Below, one piece after another: positions 23,648 through 31,822 of a stretch of 64,000 nucleotides of DNA; position 1 is the stretch's first letter, and the number at the start of each line of letters is the position of its first letter. Where the stretch lies: contig CAWIXB010000001.1 of NCBI GenBank assembly GCA_963839955.1, forward strand, positions 558,001-622,000. Direction: 5' to 3'. The notes beneath the pieces are model-generated. The model was not told the origin of the DNA, ran no database searches, and saw only the letters and a list, made by a program, of their open reading frames with translations. The DNA is from CAWIXB01 sp963839955 (lineage in GTDB: Bacteria; Actinomycetota; Actinomycetes; JACCUZ01). Made by a program: the position numbers and the translations under genes.

Positions 23648-25165
23648 GTGACCGACCGACCGGCTGCCGTGGTTGTTCTTGCCGCAGGCGAGGGCACCCG
23701 CATGAGGTCGGCGATCCCCAAAGTCCTGCACGCGCTCGGCGGCCGCAGCCTGATGCACCATGCGGTGGCGGCGGCCGGGGGCCTGGACCCCGACCACCTC
23801 GTCGTCGTCGTCGGTCACGGTCGCGACCAGATCACCGACCACCTCGCCGAGGTGGCTCCCAAGGCACGGCCCGTGGTGCAGGAGCGCCAGCTGGGCACCG
23901 GCCACGCGGTGGCCGTCGCCCTCGACGAGCTGCCCGAGGTGAGCGGCACCATCGTGGTGACCTACGCCGACGTGCCCCTGCTCACGACCGAGACGATGCA
24001 CCTGCTGCTCGCCGCGCACGCCGAGCAGGGCAACGCTGTGACGCTGCTCACGGCCCACCTGGCCGACCCGAGCGGCTACGGCCGGGTCCAGCGTGAGGCG
24101 GCTGACACCGAGGTCGTCACCGGCATCGTCGAGCAGAAGGACGCGTCCGACGAGCAGCGCGCGATCCAGGAGATCAACTCCGGGATCTATGCCTTCGACG
24201 CCGCGACGTTGCGCGACGGGCTCGCCCGGCTCGGCACCGACAACGCGCAGGGGGAGCTCTACCTCACCGACGTGATCGCCATCGCGGGCAGCAACGGCAA
24301 GCGGGTCGGCGCCCTCGCGGTCCTCGACACCTGGCAGGTCGAGGGCGTCAACGACCGCGTGCAGCTCGCCAGCCTCGGTCGCGAGCTGAACACCCGCACG
24401 CTCGAGGGCCTGATGCGCGCCGGCGTCACCGTCGTCGACCCTGCCACGACCTGGGTCGATGTCGACGTCGAGGTCGAGGCCGACGCGGTGCTGCTGCCGG
24501 GCACGATGCTGCAGGGCTCGACGCGCATCGCCCGCGACGCACAGGTCGGCCCGCACAGCCGGCTCGTCGACACCGAGGTGGGTGAGGCTGCGCAGGTCAC
24601 CAACACCACGGCGTACGGCGCGGTGATCGGCCCGCTGGCCACCGTGGGGCCCTATGCCTACCTGCGGCCGGGCACCAACCTGGGCAGGAACGGCAAGATC
24701 GGCGCGTACGTCGAGACGAAGAACGCCCGCATCGGGGCGGACAGCAAGGTGCCCCACCTGTCCTACGTCGGCGACGCCGAGATCGGCGTGGGAACCAACA
24801 TCGGCGCGGCCACGATCTTCGTCAACTACGACGGCGTCGAGAAGCATCGGACCGTCGTCGGCGACCACGCCAAGGTCGGCAGCGACACCATGCTGGTGGC
24901 TCCCGTCGAGGTGGGCGACGGCGCCTACACCGCGGCCGGCTCGGTCATCACCCAGGACGTGCCGCCCGGAGCCATGGCCGTGTCGCGCGGGAAGCAGCGC
25001 AACGTCGAGGGCTGGGTGGCCCGCCGGCGGCCGGGTTCGCCGGCGGCCGACGCGGCCGCCCGCGCCCTCGACTCGCCGGAGGCTCCGAAGGCCGAGGACA
25101 AGCCACGGGGCAGGCACAAGAGGAAGACTGTGCAGGAGACGGACGAGGAAGGGTCGCACCGATGA
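23648..25165 (+). CDS. glmU: Bifunctional GlcN-1-P acetyltransferase / GlcNAc-1-P uridyltransferase
   Basis: 505 residues; makes UDP-GlcNAc for peptidoglycan. The N-terminal pyrophosphorylase domain starts VVVLAAGEGTRMRSAIPKVLH; the C-terminal left-handed beta-helix has hexapeptide repeats (around 270-450) with KIGAYVETKNARIG and LSYVGDAEIGVGTNIGA. A charged, low-complexity tail of about 40 residues ends the protein, longer than in E. coli but common in actinobacteria. GTG start; ATGA overlap with prs. Confidence 0.96.
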   Translation: MTDRPAAVVVLAAGEGTRMRSAIPKVLHALGGRSLMHHAVAAAGGLDPDHLVVVVGHGRDQITDHLAEVAPKARPVVQERQLGTGHAVAVALDELPEVSGTIVVTYADVPLLTTETMHLLLAAHAEQGNAVTLLTAHLADPSGYGRVQREAADTEVVTGIVEQKDASDEQRAIQEINSGIYAFDAATLRDGLARLGTDNAQGELYLTDVIAIAGSNGKRVGALAVLDTWQVEGVNDRVQLASLGRELNTRTLEGLMRAGVTVVDPATTWVDVDVEVEADAVLLPGTMLQGSTRIARDAQVGPHSRLVDTEVGEAAQVTNTTAYGAVIGPLATVGPYAYLRPGTNLGRNGKIGAYVETKNARIGADSKVPHLSYVGDAEIGVGTNIGAATIFVNYDGVEKHRTVVGDHAKVGSDTMLVAPVEVGDGAYTAAGSVITQDVPPGAMAVSRGKQRNVEGWVARRRPGSPAADAAARALDSPEAPKAEDKPRGRHKRKTVQETDEEGSHR

Positions 25166-26142
25166 GCTTCATCAAGACCACGGGGGAGAAGAAGCTCATG
25201 CTCTTCTCGGGGCGCGCCCACCCCGAGCTCGCGGAGGCGGTGGCCGACGAGCTCGGCATCGAGCTCACGCCGACGGCGGCCTACGACTTCGCCAACGGCG
25301 AGATCTTCGTCCGCTACCGCGAGTCGGTGCGTGGCTGCGACGCCTTTGTCATCCAGAGCCACGCAAGCTCGATCAACAAGTGGATGATGGAGCACTTCAT
25401 CATGGTCGACGCACTCAAGCGCGCGTCGGCCAAGCGCATCACCGTCGTCGCGCCGTTCTACGGCTACGCCCGCCAGGACAAGAAGCACCGCGGGCGCGAG
25501 CCGATCTCGGCACGGCTGATGGCCGACATCTTCGAGCGGGCCGGTGCCGACCGGCTCATGTCGGTCGACCTGCACACCGCACAGATCCAGGGCTTCTTCG
25601 ACGGTCCCGTCGACCACCTCTTCGCCCTGCCGTTGCTCGCCTCTCACGTCGGCCGCCGCGTCGACCGCAAGAAGGTCACGATCGTGTCGCCGGACGCGGG
25701 CCGGGTCCGGATGGCCGAGCGCTGGTCGGAGAACATGGGCGGCGCGCCACTGGCGTTCATCCACAAGACGCGCGATCCCGACCGGCCGAACGAGGCGAGC
25801 GCCAACCGCGTCGTCGGTGACGTGGCCGGCCGGGTCTGCGTGCTGATCGACGACATGATCGACACGGGCGGCACCATCAACAAGGCGGCCGAGGCGCTCT
25901 TCGACGCGGGGGCCGCTGACGTGATCATCGCCGTCACGCACGCGATCTTCTCCGGGCCTGCCGTCGATCGGCTGAAGAACTCACGGGTGAGCGAGGTCAT
26001 CGTCACCGACACGTTGCCGATCAACGACGAGCAGCGCTTCGACAAGCTCACTGTGCTCTCCATCGCGCCGCTGCTCGCGCGCGGCATCCGCGAGGTCTTC
26101 GACGACGGCTCGGTCACGAGCCTGTTCGACGGCCACAGCTGA
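25162..26142 (+). CDS. prs: Ribose-phosphate pyrophosphokinase
   Basis: 326 residues; makes PRPP from ribose-5-phosphate and ATP. Motifs: YDFANGEIFVRYRESVRGCD, DLHTAQIQGFFDGPVDHL and the PRPP loop VLIDDMIDTGGTI. It is translationally coupled to glmU, the usual actinobacterial pair. Confidence 0.97.
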   Translation: MSFIKTTGEKKLMLFSGRAHPELAEAVADELGIELTPTAAYDFANGEIFVRYRESVRGCDAFVIQSHASSINKWMMEHFIMVDALKRASAKRITVVAPFYGYARQDKKHRGREPISARLMADIFERAGADRLMSVDLHTAQIQGFFDGPVDHLFALPLLASHVGRRVDRKKVTIVSPDAGRVRMAERWSENMGGAPLAFIHKTRDPDRPNEASANRVVGDVAGRVCVLIDDMIDTGGTINKAAEALFDAGAADVIIAVTHAIFSGPAVDRLKNSRVSEVIVTDTLPINDEQRFDKLTVLSIAPLLARGIREVFDDGSVTSLFDGHS

Positions 26143-26157
26143 GACGGGCTGACGCCG

Positions 26158-26976
26158 ATGGCAGTCATCACACTCCTGCACCCCGGCGCGATGGGCGCCC
26201 GCGTCGGCGGTGAGCTCGCGGCTGCCGGCCACGAAGTGCGCTGGCTGCCCACGGGGCGCAGCGAGGCCACCGCCGCGCGGGCCGCGGCCGAGGGACTGCA
26301 AGCCGCCAAAGACGTCGCCGCCCTGCTCGACGGCGCCGACGTGGTGGTCAGCGTGTGCCCCCCGCAGGGCGCCCTCGACGTGGCGCGGCTGGTGGCCGGT
26401 GCCGGCTTCCGTGGGACGTACGTCGACGCCAACCCGGTCTCCGTCGCCACCGTGGCTGAGCTGGCCAGTGTCGTCGAGAAGTCGGGAGCGGTGCTGGTCG
26501 ACGCCGGGATCGTCGGGCCGCCGCCGCGTGACGAGCACCTCACGCACCTCTATCTCTCCGGCCCGCCCGAGGCCCGGGCGAGGGTCGCCGCACTAGTCGC
26601 CGGCACCCGGCTCGTCGCGCTCGAGGTGGGCGACCGGATCGGCGTCGCCTCTGCCGCCAAGCAGGCTTACGCGTTCTTCAACAAGGGCCGGTTGGTGCTG
26701 GCCGCCGCAGCCGTGCGGCTGGCGGAGCGTCACGGTGTCGTCGACGTCCTCGCCGGCGAGAGCCACCGGGCCGCGGCCGGCGTGCTCGGCGACCCGACCG
26801 GTCTGCGCGACCGGCTCGCCGAGGTGGGCTGGCGCTGGGCACCCGAGCTCGCCGAGGTGGCGGCCACGATCGAGGCCGACGACGACGACCCCGACGCCGC
26901 CGTCGCCCACGTCGCGCGCGGCCTCGAGCAGGTCCTGCGCTCGTTGGACGGCGACCGCAGTTTGGGCCAGGCCTGA
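26158..26976 (+). CDS. NAD(P)-dependent dehydrogenase, 6-phosphogluconate dehydrogenase-like (DUF1932)
   Basis: 272 residues. The N-terminal Rossmann region (VITLLHPGAMGARVGGELAAAGHEVRWL) and DVVVSVCPP resemble the NAD-binding domain of beta-hydroxyacid dehydrogenases. The C-terminal helices match the DUF1932 type (KQAYAFFNKGRL). Substrate unknown. It starts 15 bp after prs and probably shares its transcript. Confidence 0.75.
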   Translation: MAVITLLHPGAMGARVGGELAAAGHEVRWLPTGRSEATAARAAAEGLQAAKDVAALLDGADVVVSVCPPQGALDVARLVAGAGFRGTYVDANPVSVATVAELASVVEKSGAVLVDAGIVGPPPRDEHLTHLYLSGPPEARARVAALVAGTRLVALEVGDRIGVASAAKQAYAFFNKGRLVLAAAAVRLAERHGVVDVLAGESHRAAAGVLGDPTGLRDRLAEVGWRWAPELAEVAATIEADDDDPDAAVAHVARGLEQVLRSLDGDRSLGQA

Positions 26977-26991
26977 CGCCCCGGCTAGACT
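26962..26991 (+). promoter_or_regulatory. Promoter for rplY-pth
   Basis: TTGGGC (26962-26967), 18 bp, then TAGACT (26986-26991). It gives a leader of about 120 nt before rplY. Confidence 0.5.
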
Positions 26992-27117
26992 GGCTCGGTT
27001 GCCCGGCGAGGGACGCCCGCACGAGTTTGTGTCCGGCTCCGTGATCGACGCGGTGGTCGAGTGTCCTGCTCGCCGGCACACCGTCCATCGCAGCACGTCA
27101 CGAGGAGCACGCCACCA

Positions 27118-27822
27118 GTGTCCGAGGTCCGTATCGCCGCAGAGCCGCGCACCGAGTTCGGCAAGGGCGCCGCTCGCCGCATCCGTCGGTCCGCCAAGGT
27201 CCCCGCCGTGCTCTACGGCCACGGCTCCGACCCGCGGCACATCTCGCTGCCGGGCCACGAGCTGATGCTCGCCCTCAAGACGGCGAACGTGCTCATCCAC
27301 CTCGACATAGACGGCGGCACCGAGCTCGCCCTTCCCAAGGACGTACAGCGCGACCCGATCAAGGGGTTCCTCGAGCACGTCGACCTCGTCCTCGTCCGGC
27401 GTGGCGAGAAGGTCACGGTCGAGATCGGCGTCCACATCACCGGCGAGGCCCAGCCCGAGACGTTCGTCACCCTCGAGCACCAGACGCTCTCGATCGAGGC
27501 CGAGGCCACCAACATCCCGACCGGCATCGAGGTGTCCGTCGAAGGACTCGGCGTGGGCTCGCAGATCCACGCGCGTGACCTGACCCTGCCCGACGGCGCG
27601 GTTCTCATCACCGACGCCGACGCGCTCGTCGTCAACGTCTCGGCCGCGACCACGGCCGAGGAGCTCGAGGCCGAGCTCGCCGAGGCCGAGGCCGAGGCCG
27701 GCATCGTCCACGAGGCTCCCGAGGAGGAGAAGGCCGAGGGCGAGGCCGCCGAGGGCGAGCAGGCCGAGGCGCCTCGCGAGGGCGAGCAGGGCGAGTCCTC
27801 CGGCGAGCAGGGCGAGAGCTGA
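27118..27822 (+). CDS. rplY: 50S ribosomal protein L25 / general stress protein Ctc
   Basis: 234 residues; binds 5S rRNA. The N-terminal L25 domain (RIAAEPRTEFGKGAARRIRR, VPAVLYGHG) is followed by the TL5/Ctc C-terminal beta domain and a Glu/Ala-rich tail of about 45 residues. GTG 27118 follows GAGGAG; it is the start that places the L25 domain at the N-terminus. Followed by pth, the conserved neighbour. Confidence 0.95.
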   Translation: MSEVRIAAEPRTEFGKGAARRIRRSAKVPAVLYGHGSDPRHISLPGHELMLALKTANVLIHLDIDGGTELALPKDVQRDPIKGFLEHVDLVLVRRGEKVTVEIGVHITGEAQPETFVTLEHQTLSIEAEATNIPTGIEVSVEGLGVGSQIHARDLTLPDGAVLITDADALVVNVSAATTAEELEAELAEAEAEAGIVHEAPEEEKAEGEAAEGEQAEAPREGEQGESSGEQGES

Positions 27823-27875
27823 GACTGCGGAAGACCGGCGGCCGGCTGCTGCGGCGATCCGGCCCGGAGTCCGAC

Positions 27876-28466
27876 GTGGCAGACCCCGACGCGGGGCGAA
27901 CCGACCTGTGGCTCGTTGTCGGGCTCGGCAACCCGGGTCCCGCCTACGCGGGCAACCGGCACAACGTGGGCTTCCTGGTCGCTGACCTGCTGGCCTCGCG
28001 GATGGGCGGGAAGTTCAAGCGCCACAAGACGAACGCCGAGACGGTCGAGGGCCGGCTTGCCGGGCAGCGGGTGGTGCTGGCCAAGCCGCGCACGTACGTG
28101 AACGAGTCAGGCGGGCCGGTCGCCGGCCTGCGCGACTTCTTCAAGGTGCCCGACGAGCGGCTGGTCATCGTCCACGACGAGCTCGACCTGCCCTACGGCG
28201 CACTGCGGCTCAAGGTCGGCGGGGGCGACAACGGCCACAACGGCCTCCGGTCGGTCCGCCGCTCGACCGGGTCGGGCGAGTTCGTGCGCGTCCGCTTCGG
28301 GATCGGCCGCCCGCCCGGACGCATGGACCCGTCCGCGTTCGTGCTGCGCGACTTCGGCGCCGCGGAGCGCAAGCAGCTCGACCTCGACGTCGACCGCACT
28401 GCGGACGCCGTCGAGGCGCTGGTCTCCGAAGGGCTCGAGCGGGCCCAGAACATGTTCAACTCCTGA
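27876..28466 (+). CDS. pth: Peptidyl-tRNA hydrolase
   Basis: 196 residues. Releases tRNA from stalled peptidyl-tRNA. Motifs: VVGLGNPGPAYAGNRHNVGF with the catalytic His, KPRTYVNESGGPV, HDELDLPYGALRLK and GGGDNGHNGLRS. GTG 27876, 53 bp after rplY. Confidence 0.96.
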   Translation: MADPDAGRTDLWLVVGLGNPGPAYAGNRHNVGFLVADLLASRMGGKFKRHKTNAETVEGRLAGQRVVLAKPRTYVNESGGPVAGLRDFFKVPDERLVIVHDELDLPYGALRLKVGGGDNGHNGLRSVRRSTGSGEFVRVRFGIGRPPGRMDPSAFVLRDFGAAERKQLDLDVDRTADAVEALVSEGLERAQNMFNS

Positions 28467-28488
28467 ACGCCGATTGAACGTTGCCACC

Positions 28489-28673
28489 ATCCGCCGATGC
28501 ACGTGAGACCTTGAAGCCGCTGCCGGCTCCGGAATGGTCGTAATCCTCGTCGCCGACTTCGGTGATGGGCGTGTCCCCGTTGAGTACCAACCGTGGAGTG
28601 GCCCGACGTCGTCGTGCTCGTCGGCGATGAAGCCGTCCACCGACACCACGTTGTGCATGATCACTGTGCCCAC
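28489..28673 (-). pseudogene. Remnant of a RibD/dihydrofolate-reductase-like gene
   Basis: In one minus-strand frame the sequence VGTVIMHNVVSVDGFIADE continues to DDVGPLHGWY. In the next frame it reads NGDTPITEVGDEDYDHSG and then GFKVSRASAD, after which homology stops. Together these match the first 60 or so residues of actinobacterial RibD_C/DHFR-like reductases of about 200 residues. It is both frameshifted and cut off. It is the only recognisable content of the 395-bp gap 28467-28861; the remainder holds no convincing gene. Confidence 0.65.
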
Positions 28674-28861
28674 AGGGTCTCCGGCGGCATGGGTCAGCGC
28701 ACGGACCGGGACCGCGCCGTGGGAAGTCTCCAAACGACCGCCGGTGTGCTGGACCAGGTCGAGACCGCGCGACGGGTTCAGGCCGCGCTAGGGGTGAGCG
28801 CGGCAACTCCCCACGGCCGTTACCCGGAAAGACTTCAACAGCTGACCGCGCCACTGCCCGC

Positions 28862-31594
28862 CTAACCGGTGTTGCGAAGCCCGGCCGCGACACCGTTGAC
28901 GGTGAGCAGCAGAGCCTGACGCAGCTGCTCGTCGCGCTCTCCGCTCTCACCCGCCCGCCAGCGGCGGAGCAGGGTGACCTGGAGGTAGCTGATCGGGTCG
29001 AGGTAGGCCGCCCGCACCTGCAGTGTCTGCGCCAGCAGCGGGTTGTGCCCGAGCAGTGAGGTCTCGCGCGTCACGGCCAGCACCTCGCGCACGGTCGCGT
29101 CGTGCTCGGTCTCGACGACGTCGACGAGGTGACGCAGCCGTGGCTCGACGAGAGTGTCGACGTAGTGCCGCGCGATCCGCAGGTCGGTCTTCACCAGGGT
29201 CTGCGACACGTTGGAGAGGAACGTCCGGAAGAAGTGCCAGCCGTCGTACATCTCGTCGAGGACGTCGCCGAGCCCGGCGTCGCGCACGGCGGCAAGCCCG
29301 GCGCCTACGCCGTACCAGCCGGGCACGACCTGGCGTGACTGCGTCCATCCGAACACCCAGGGGATCGCGCGCAGACCGGTGAGGCCCGCGCCGCTGTCGG
29401 GTCGCCGCGCCGGGCGCGAGCCGATGTTCAGGTCGGTGAGCAGCTCGACCGGCGTCGACTGCACGAAGTAGGCGGGCAGGTCGGGGTCCTCGACCAGGCT
29501 CCGGTACGACGTGTGCGCCGCCGCGGAGAACACGTCCATGACCTCGTCCCAGCGCGCCATCGTGTCGCCGGCAATGCGTGACTCACGGTGCAGTACCGTC
29601 GCCTCGAGTGTCGCGGCGAGCGTGAGCTCGAGATTCTCGCGGGCCAGCTCGGGCAGCGAGTACTTGTCGGAGATGACCTCGCCCTGCTCGGTCAGCTTGA
29701 TCTCGCCGTCGAGCGTTCCCCACGGCTGGGCCAGGATCGCGTCGTGGGTCGGGCCCCCGCCTCGCCCCACCGTGCCGCCGCGCCCGTGGAAGAGCCGCAG
29801 CCGCACGCCGCGCGCCGCGGCCACGTCGCGCAGCTGGCGCTGCGCCCGGTGGATCTCCCACTGGGAGGTCGTGATGCCCGCCTCCTTGTTGGAGTCGGAG
29901 TAGCCGAGCATCACCTCCTGAACCCCGCCACGGAGCTCGACCAGCCGCCGGTACGACGGGTCGGCGATCAGGTCGTCGAGCACCTGCCCGGCGTCGCGCA
30001 GCTCGTCGATGGTCTCCAGCAACGGCACGAAGCCGATCCGCGCGACGCCTCTGTCGAGGTCGACGAGGCCGGCCTCGCGGGCCAGCAGCACCGCGGCCAG
30101 CACGTCGTCCGGGCCGCGCGTCATCGACACGATGTAGCTCTCGCAGACATCGGGGCCGAAGCGGTCCAGCGCCGAACGGATGGTCGCGAACACCTCCAGC
30201 GTGCGGGTGCCCTCGTCGTCGAGGTCCGGCGGGCTCGGCGAGAGCGGCCGCCGTCCGGCGAGCTCACGCTGCAGGACGGTGAGCCGGTGGGCGCGCGGCA
30301 GGTCGGCGTAGCGCCACGACAACTCGCCGAGCCGGTCGAAGAGCTGGGCGAGCGCGTGGTGGTGCGCGTCGGCGTGCTCACGCACGTCGAGGGTTGCGAG
30401 GTGCAGCCCGAACGCGCCGACGGTTCGGATGATCCGCTCCATCCGACCGCGGGCGACGAGCCCGCCGCGGTTGGCGGCCAGCGAGTCGCGCATCAGGTGC
30501 AGGTCCGCGAGCAGGCCGTCGGTGCCGAGGTAGTCGTGGTCCGGCGTGTGCGGCCGGCCGGCCGCGATGCGCGCGCGGGTGTTCTGCAGCCGCACCTGGA
30601 TGCACCGGCCCTTGAGGCGATAGACCTCGCCCGCGTTGACGCGCAGGACGCGCGCATCGAGCTCGGGCAGCGCGGCGATGTCGCGCTCGACGCTTGCGAC
30701 GAGCTCGTCCGAGGCAGGCACCAGCCGCGTCGACGGCGAGAGGTCGTCGAGCAGGTCGTCGAGGAGCACCTCGAGGTCGCGGATCGCGTGCCCGTGCTGC
30801 AGCACGAGAACGTCGCTGGTCACCTGCGGCGTGACGTTCGGGTTGCCGTCGCGGTCACCGCCGATCCACGACCCGAAGCGCAACGGGCGCGCGTCGAGGG
30901 GCAGGGACACATCGAGGCGCGCGAGCTCGTCGACGAGATCCTGGAGCACGTCGGCGACGGTGTCGCGCATCAGGTCGTCGAGGTAGTAGGCCGCGTTGCG
31001 TGCCTCGTCGAGCGGCTCCGGTCGGTCGAGGCGCAGCTCGTCGGTCTGCCACAGCAGGTCGATGACCTCGGCGATACGGCGGTCGGCGCGCGGGTCTGCC
31101 GCCGCGTCGACGTCGAGGAGCTCGGCGACCCGGCGGCGCTTGGACAGGATCGAGCGGCGGGCGGCCTCCGTCGGGTGGGCGGTGAAGATGGGGCGGACGG
31201 CGACGCGCAGTGCTAGCCGATCGATGTCGTCGCCGGCAACCCCCGACACCTTGATCCGGTCGACGGCCTGCGCGAGCCAGCCGCCCTTGTCGACCCGCTC
31301 GCGATGCATCGCCCGCGCCCGGTGCACCTGCTCGGTGACGTTGGCGAGGTGGAAGTAGGTGCTGAACGCGCGCACCAGATCGGCGGCGGTGCGCAGGTCG
31401 ACATCGCCGAGCAGCCCGGCCAGCGCGTCGGGGTCGTTGCGGCTGAGGTGGCGGACCTTCTCGACGAGGGCCAGCAGCGCGGCGCCTTCCTGGCGCACCA
31501 GCGACTCGCCCAGCAGGTTGCCCAGCCGCCGGATGTCGGCGCGCAGTGCGGCCTGCTCAGCATCGCCGGCGGTGGCTCCGGGGGTCTCGGTCAC
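28862..31594 (-). CDS. ppc: Phosphoenolpyruvate carboxylase
   Basis: 910 residues; anaplerotic carboxylation of PEP to oxaloacetate. Motifs: IFTAHPTEAARRSIL, GGDRDGNPNVTP, LGYSDSNKEAG, FHGRGGTVGRGGGP and the C-terminal end NGVAAGLRNTG, all standard. GTG 31594 was chosen because AGGAAGG lies 9 nt upstream; a second GTG nine bases earlier abuts that site too closely. A reading frame continuing far upstream is antisense to mfd and not real. Confidence 0.96.
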   Translation of the reverse strand: MTETPGATAGDAEQAALRADIRRLGNLLGESLVRQEGAALLALVEKVRHLSRNDPDALAGLLGDVDLRTAADLVRAFSTYFHLANVTEQVHRARAMHRERVDKGGWLAQAVDRIKVSGVAGDDIDRLALRVAVRPIFTAHPTEAARRSILSKRRRVAELLDVDAAADPRADRRIAEVIDLLWQTDELRLDRPEPLDEARNAAYYLDDLMRDTVADVLQDLVDELARLDVSLPLDARPLRFGSWIGGDRDGNPNVTPQVTSDVLVLQHGHAIRDLEVLLDDLLDDLSPSTRLVPASDELVASVERDIAALPELDARVLRVNAGEVYRLKGRCIQVRLQNTRARIAAGRPHTPDHDYLGTDGLLADLHLMRDSLAANRGGLVARGRMERIIRTVGAFGLHLATLDVREHADAHHHALAQLFDRLGELSWRYADLPRAHRLTVLQRELAGRRPLSPSPPDLDDEGTRTLEVFATIRSALDRFGPDVCESYIVSMTRGPDDVLAAVLLAREAGLVDLDRGVARIGFVPLLETIDELRDAGQVLDDLIADPSYRRLVELRGGVQEVMLGYSDSNKEAGITTSQWEIHRAQRQLRDVAAARGVRLRLFHGRGGTVGRGGGPTHDAILAQPWGTLDGEIKLTEQGEVISDKYSLPELARENLELTLAATLEATVLHRESRIAGDTMARWDEVMDVFSAAAHTSYRSLVEDPDLPAYFVQSTPVELLTDLNIGSRPARRPDSGAGLTGLRAIPWVFGWTQSRQVVPGWYGVGAGLAAVRDAGLGDVLDEMYDGWHFFRTFLSNVSQTLVKTDLRIARHYVDTLVEPRLRHLVDVVETEHDATVREVLAVTRETSLLGHNPLLAQTLQVRAAYLDPISYLQVTLLRRWRAGESGERDEQLRQALLLTVNGVAAGLRNTG

Positions 31595-31686
31595 GGGGTC
31601 CACCCTTCCTCGTTCGCTCGCCGACCGCCTGTTCCGGCCGGGCGCGTGCCGCAATGCGAGACGGGAGGACTGTCGGCCCCGGCGCG

Positions 31687-31692
31687 TAGGCT
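31687..31692 (+). promoter_or_regulatory. Possible -10 box for mfd
   Basis: TAGGCT in the 228-bp ppc-mfd gap, about 130 bp before the chosen mfd start; the leader would include the 17-bp tandem repeats. Confidence 0.35.
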
Positions 31693-31712
31693 GGTTGTCG
31701 TACCCGGTCCGA

Positions 31713-31761
31713 CTTGATCCTGTTCGAGCCTTGATCCTGTTCGAGCCTTGATCCTGTTCGA
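31713..31761 (+). repeat. 17-bp tandem repeat, 2.9 copies, upstream of mfd
   Basis: Unit CTTGATCCTGTTCGAGC repeats at 31713, 31730 and 31747 (last copy lacks 2 bases) with no mismatch. It lies in the putative leader of mfd, is not coding and has no spacers. Confidence 0.85.
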
Positions 31762-31822
31762 ATTGTCGTGGCCGGGCTTCCGTGCTGTGCCCGACCTGCC
31801 TGACTTCCCTCCCGGAGCCTTC

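Noticed and set aside
28534..28865. Plus-strand open frames in the pth-ppc gap
   Set aside because: No SD, no recognised motif, and they lie over a better-supported minus-strand pseudogene.
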